The translations under genes and the position numbers were made by a program. The notes beneath the pieces were generated by a model. It was not told where the DNA came from. It worked only from the letters and a program-made list of their open reading frames with translations, and did no database searches. Positions 18,729 to 22,799 of a stretch of 22,799 nt of DNA are shown one piece after another; the stretch's first letter is position 1; each line of letters begins with the position of its first letter. The DNA is from Schoenoplectus triqueter (taxonomy: Eukaryota > Streptophyta > Magnoliopsida > Poales > Cyperaceae), in contig CAXKVV010001983.1 in assembly GCA_964058805.1 (NCBI GenBank), positions 1 to 22,799 on the forward strand. The letters run 5' to 3'.

Positions 18729-18880
18729 CAGGGGCGGAGCCAGAAACGATCGATAGGGGTGTCCGGTTCAAACAAATAAAATATTCGGGTTAAAAAAAAT
18801 TTTATTTTTTATCATACGACCTTTATTTTTCAGTGAACCGAGGGGTGCCCGGGTGCCGACTTACCTTGAATCCGTCCCTG
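18729..18880. mobile_element. 152-bp hAT-type MITE with 8-bp target duplication
   Basis: Starts CAGGGGCGGAGCCAG and ends in TTGAATCCGTCCCTG, whose reverse complement is CAGGGACGGATTCAA; the outer TIR matches at 9 of 10 bases. ACTGTAAT flanks it exactly on both sides (18721-18728, 18881-18888). Eight-bp duplications and CA(G)GGG-type ends indicate the hAT superfamily. No coding capacity, so it is non-autonomous. A damaged relative lies at 5169. Confidence 0.88.
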
Positions 18881-18888
18881 ACTGTAAT

Positions 18889-19822
18889 ACGAGACTCCGA
18901 AAAGAAAAAACGCTGAGGACATTATGTTAAGAGCTAATATAATCAGCTTCACTGTAATTTCAGATTGGATTTACAATATTTGATGCATGCGGTTTAATGC
19001 ATAATTTGGGTAAAAGGCCATATATCCTCGTACAAAATAAAGTAATATGTTTATACCCTAACTTTTTAATTATTCCACGAATATCAAATATAGGACGATT
19101 CCTTTTCTATATCAAATTGACAAAATCGCAATTGGGTTCAGTCTAGAACCGCAGATCTTAAAAGTAATTCAATGCGCGTCAACTTTTCTCGTAAAATCCA
19201 ATTTAATGCAGTAAAAGTGACCACGAACTTGAATGTAATTTTTGTATTCTACAAATTAATATTTTTTTAATTCTGTAAAGTTTTTATACGTATATTTTCA
19301 TAACATCATTTTTAATTTTTATAAGTATACAGTATATGCTAAGTTTTACGTGACTCATTTTGCTAGATAATTTTCAACCAATATGAAATAACAAAAAAAA
19401 AATCTGATTTTTGTCTTTTTTTCTTGGGAATTTAAATTTAAAAATGCTAAATGCAGAATAACAAATACACAAGAGTAATTCCCATTAGGAATTTAAAACT
19501 TGTGAAGAAAGAAAATTAATACATATAGTATTAGATTCTTTTTATTCGTAAATATGAGAGGAATATTTTGGAAAAGAAATTTCACTAATCTTAATTTTCT
19601 AATAGAAAAATCTGTCCATTTGAAAATTAGAATAATCCTTTGTCCACAATTATTTGCAAAAATGGAACACTTGTCATTTTGTGGTACTTATAAGCAAAAG
19701 GTAAAGAGAGAAATTATTCCATGCAGGAATCCCATCCAATTGCAGTTGTTACCAAGATAACAAGGTACGGAAGTAGGCTAGAATGCCATGCTCAGTTGCT
19801 CTCAGAGAAATATCCTGAGACT
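18889..19822. other. AT-rich intergenic DNA, no gene seen
   Basis: No convincing coding, RNA or repeat structure. The open frame at 19554-19760 shows no family signature. Confidence 0.5.
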
Positions 19823-19827
19823 AAAAC

Positions 19828-22375
19828 TGTTAAACCGTGAATTTTAATTAGGAATTTATAATAATTAACTTAGATAACGATTAAAATAAATTAATATAAA
19901 TTAATAAATTATTTAGATCGATAATTAGGGAATATAATTATATATATGATTTAATAAATAGATAAATAAAACTTATAATAAATTTTAAACTATTTTGCTA
20001 TTTACCGATGACCTACGTAACTAAGTAGATACAGACCCAATTCTAATTAAATTAAAACAAAATAAAAAAATCAAACAAAGATAAACTTTAAATTTGAAAT
20101 AAAAAAAATAAATCAATCAAACTCAAAATCTAAAGAAAATACTTTAAGACAAATTAGTAAATAACATAAGCCCACAATATAAATGTATATATATACTAAT
20201 AATAGTAATAAATTTGACATTTAATTTAAAAACTGACCATGACGTAAACAAAACTAAGAAAAATTAACCAATAATCTAATGAAAATAACCAGATAAATGA
20301 GAACCGAATACTAAACAAACATTTTAGTTAAGCAATGCAATGCTGAATACAAATTTGACACTACACTATTAATTAAAAACTCAAATGCAACATAAATTAC
20401 CACACCACTTGTCCACAGAAAATCCCATTTTATCCCATCACCCTTTCATTTAAAATACTACTAACTCTCTCTCTCCCTGTCCCCGTCTCTCTCTCTCTCT
20501 GAACGCGTTTATTCCCGAGACGCGACTCTCTCTCTCCCTCATTTTCTCCGCTTTCACCGAACCCAAAAACCCCTTTCTTTATTTTCCCCGCTCGGCAACC
20601 CCCTTTGTCTCACTTTCTTCTCCCCCCCTCGCGATTTTCTCGCGGTTGTGCCCCTCTGGGTCATCTCACACGGTCGCCATCGCCTCTATCTCTCTGGCTG
20701 TCTCGTCAGCATTGAGCCAACCACGTCCCGAGACTGTTGTCTCCCCTCTCCGCTCTCCTCTGGCTCATTACCTACTACTAATCTCTACCATTGTGCTTCC
20801 TATAAGAGTCTTATGCGCGCACCTCTCTCCCCTTCCCTTTCGCATCTCATGAGTTGAGAAAAGAAATACTAAATCTGATGAGAACAGAAGAAGGTGAGAG
20901 GAGAAGGGAAAGAGGTGGTGGCTGGGAGCTTAGGAAGAGCCCAACTTGCTTTGATTTCTGCCCCTTGTGCTCTCTGTTCTCTGGCTCGTCTTTGCTGGTA
21001 AATCCTAGATAAATTTCATCTTTTGGAATTTCATACTGGTTAGTATCAGTCCTTGTTACTTCGTTTGATGTTCTTGTGTGATTTGCTAGCTTTGATTTGG
21101 GATTGTGCTGACTGATTTGGACCGATAAAACTGGTAATGGTCTCGTATACTCTGAGATGATGTTCTGAACTATAGTTGCTGGTTATTGTGTTATTTGGCC
21201 TGATATATACTGGTACCAGAGAATTCCCTTATTATTGTCGCTATTCTGGCTCATACTGGCATCTTATTTTCTTGCATTGACTTGCCACCTTGCTGCCCTT
21301 GTGATTTTCTGTCTCATTCCTTCTATACTGGTAAACAAAACCTAGTTGCCTTTTTTCGATACTGGTATGCTAAATTCTCTGACCTATTGACTGAGACCCT
21401 GATCTGTGCTGTATCATGCTTGATTTATTTCCCTTGTGACTTGAGGCTGAACCTATTTTGTGGGTACTGGTACTGACTTATGTCTTGTGGGTTGGTTGTG
21501 CTTGCTTGATTCGTGGAAGGCATTGACGCCCGGGAGGCTGAATTTTCCCAGGGTATTCAGGGCATTGACTCCCGCTTACTCGAAAATCCTAAGTTTGTAA
21601 GTTGGGCCCGAATACGTGCCCGCTTAGGTAAGTCACAAATCCAGGATCCGATCACGTGCTCGCTTGTGGATGGACTGATGATCTGCAACTGGGTTATATA
21701 TATATGGGTGCTTTAAATCTCGTATCTTATATATATTTATTATATATTATATTATTATCCACAGATTTTTATAATTTGTGTTTATTTGTCGTTGCATGTC
21801 ATCGCATCATAACGAATTGTTAAAGAGACATATTAACTATAATTTTACTATTTAAATAAATAACTATTGCATTTCAAATATTAGTATCGGTTTTTGGGTC
21901 CAGTCTAGGAAAAAAGATCAAATCTTAAGGCTGGATCTAAATCTGTACTGAGTAATTTTTAAAATTACTTACGTTTCCACGGTGGTTGTGGGATCCAGGT
22001 ATTTTAGGTTCGGGATTTTTCTTGGAGCGAGTGCTAGGGACAGTCTTGCGCGATGACAGAGATGCTTCGCTGCATTTGCATGTGAGCCGGGTAGTTGGAT
22101 ATGATCCATCAGGTTTTGAGTTTTATTTCTTTCTTTTGGGTTTTTATTTGAGAAATTTGCTGTCCATTCCGATAGAGCTAGCCCCGCCTATGCATGCGTT
22201 GTATATTCTTTGTTCATTATGGACTGTATGGTATTGTATTTATATTTATTATTGTTTTGTTTATTCTGAGATTTATCTTATTTTATTCATTTAGTCTTTT
22301 GTACGCACGTCGAGACATGCGTACGTGACGGGATTAATCACCCCTAATCCGTTTTATTATTTCTGAGGTGTGACA
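19828..22375 (+). mobile_element. Probable solo LTR of a Ty3/gypsy (Tekay/Del-like) retrotransposon
   Basis: A 2,548-bp segment starts TGTTAAACCGTG and ends GAGGTGTGACA, thus TG...CA. It is flanked by AAAAC on both sides (19823-19827 and 22376-22380), the 5-bp duplication expected for LTR elements. The TGTTA-ACC-CGTG start, the long size, the pyrimidine-rich block near 20460-20640 and the GGTGTGACA end resemble plant chromovirus LTRs. No gag-pol, primer-binding site or second LTR is present in the window, so recombination between two LTRs has probably removed the interior. Open frames inside it (for example 20646-20857, 21986-22294) show no protein-family signature. Orientation is assumed from the start and end motifs. 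Confidence 0.65.
20463..20536 (+). repeat. CT-rich low-complexity block within the LTR
   Basis: Runs of CTCTCT interrupted by CCCTGTCCCCGT and by a GC-rich GAACGCGTTTATTCCCGAGA segment. Such blocks are common in the transcribed R/U5-leader part of long plant LTRs. Confidence 0.7.
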
Positions 22376-22380
22376 AAAAC

Positions 22381-22703
22381 CGTGTAAATTTGAGAAGACA
22401 GAAGACACTGGCTGAACATTTTTCTTGACTTTTGTTTAAAACACAACAATAATTATTCATCGTTTGGCTTAAGACGAGATAACTGCCTTAGGACAAATTA
22501 TAACGAATACAACAAAGATTTGATATCGCATTCAAAATAAAATGGAAATAGGGAAATTCAGAAAATTCACGTCCGGAGACCGTTTATTTAAAATAACAAA
22601 TTATTATCCAACACTTATTTCTTCATGAAACAAAGTTCTCTTATTGACGCCATAAAATAAAATTTCACCAAATAACTCAACCAAACCCCCAAAAAAAGAC
22701 TCC
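22381..22703. other. Intergenic or 3' UTR of the gene at the right edge
   Basis: AT-rich and without coding signal. If the minus-strand fragment at 22704-22799 is real, its 3' UTR would lie here. Confidence 0.4.
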
Positions 22704-22799
22704 TCAGTCTCCCATTGCACCTTCACTCTGGATCCGCCTAAGTGGATTCATGCCAGAAACACCAAGCCTCGAACTGGATGATGGCTGCTGCACATTCCT
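22704..22799 (-). CDS. Possible C-terminal end of an unrecognised protein (partial)
   Basis: Reading leftward from the window edge, an open frame of 31 codons ends with TGA at 22706-22704. The peptide ends in SRLGVSGMNPLRRIQSEGAM followed by GD. Its higher GC content and natural amino-acid mix contrast with the AT-rich flank, which suggests a real last exon. No family is recognised, and 31 residues are too few to be certain. Confidence 0.45.
   Translation of the reverse strand, partial: RNVQQPSSSSRLGVSGMNPLRRIQSEGAMGD

Noticed and set aside
22319..22375. Helitron 3' end (hairpin GGGATTA...TAATCC followed by CTGAG)
   Set aside because: The terminal CTRRT is not met and an LTR end with matching TG...CA and 5-bp duplication explains the site better.
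19832..22384. 8-bp direct repeat AAACCGTG (19832-19839, 22377-22384) as target duplication
   Set aside because: It would leave an element without TG...CA ends or TIRs; AAAAC with TG...CA is more coherent, though the overlap is a curious coincidence.

Overview
The window is nuclear DNA of a flowering plant, most likely a eudicot and probably an asterid. The evidence is an A-type (CYP71-clan) cytochrome P450 and a PHOS32/34-type universal stress protein, both with GT-AG introns, in AT-rich DNA full of plant transposable elements. The species cannot be named from the sequence.

Layout. (1) 521-4314, minus strand: a complete four-exon P450 reading frame of 508 codons. One intron carries an almost perfect 82-bp-arm inverted repeat. 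(2) 5169-7008: a probable hAT-type MITE end followed by a decayed L1-type LINE. (3) 7188-14727: a complete 7,540-bp Mutator-like DNA transposon (MULE), bounded by a perfect 9-bp target duplication (CCACACGAA) and 31-bp terminal inverted repeats with one mismatch. (4) 15609-17885, plus strand: a universal stress protein gene of 244 codons in three exons. (5) 18729-18880: a 152-bp hAT-type MITE with a perfect 8-bp target duplication. (6) 19828-22375: a probable 2.55-kb solo LTR of a Ty3/gypsy element with 5-bp duplication AAAAC. (7) 22704-22799, minus strand: the possible C-terminal end of another gene that runs off the window.

The MULE is the most interesting object. It holds two convergent genes, each driven from its own end, as in maize MuDR. 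On the minus strand is a 1,020-codon MURA-type transposase with MuDR N-terminal domain, DDE core and SWIM zinc finger. On the plus strand, in the place of mudrB, is a 10-coding-exon, 699-aa plant mobile domain (PMD, MAIN/MAIL-like) protein. Just inside both termini lie GC-rich 27-bp palindromic boxes (three left, four right, the innermost or outermost ones degenerate), and each cluster ends 6-10 bp from a TATAAATA box pointing into the element. The transposase frame is interrupted by two in-frame stop codons, whereas the PMD frame is uninterrupted. This copy is therefore probably unable to make its own transposase but could still make the PMD protein.

The two host genes appear unrelated in function: a membrane-anchored oxidase of specialised metabolism and a soluble nucleotide-binding stress protein. 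No RNA genes or CRISPR arrays were seen.
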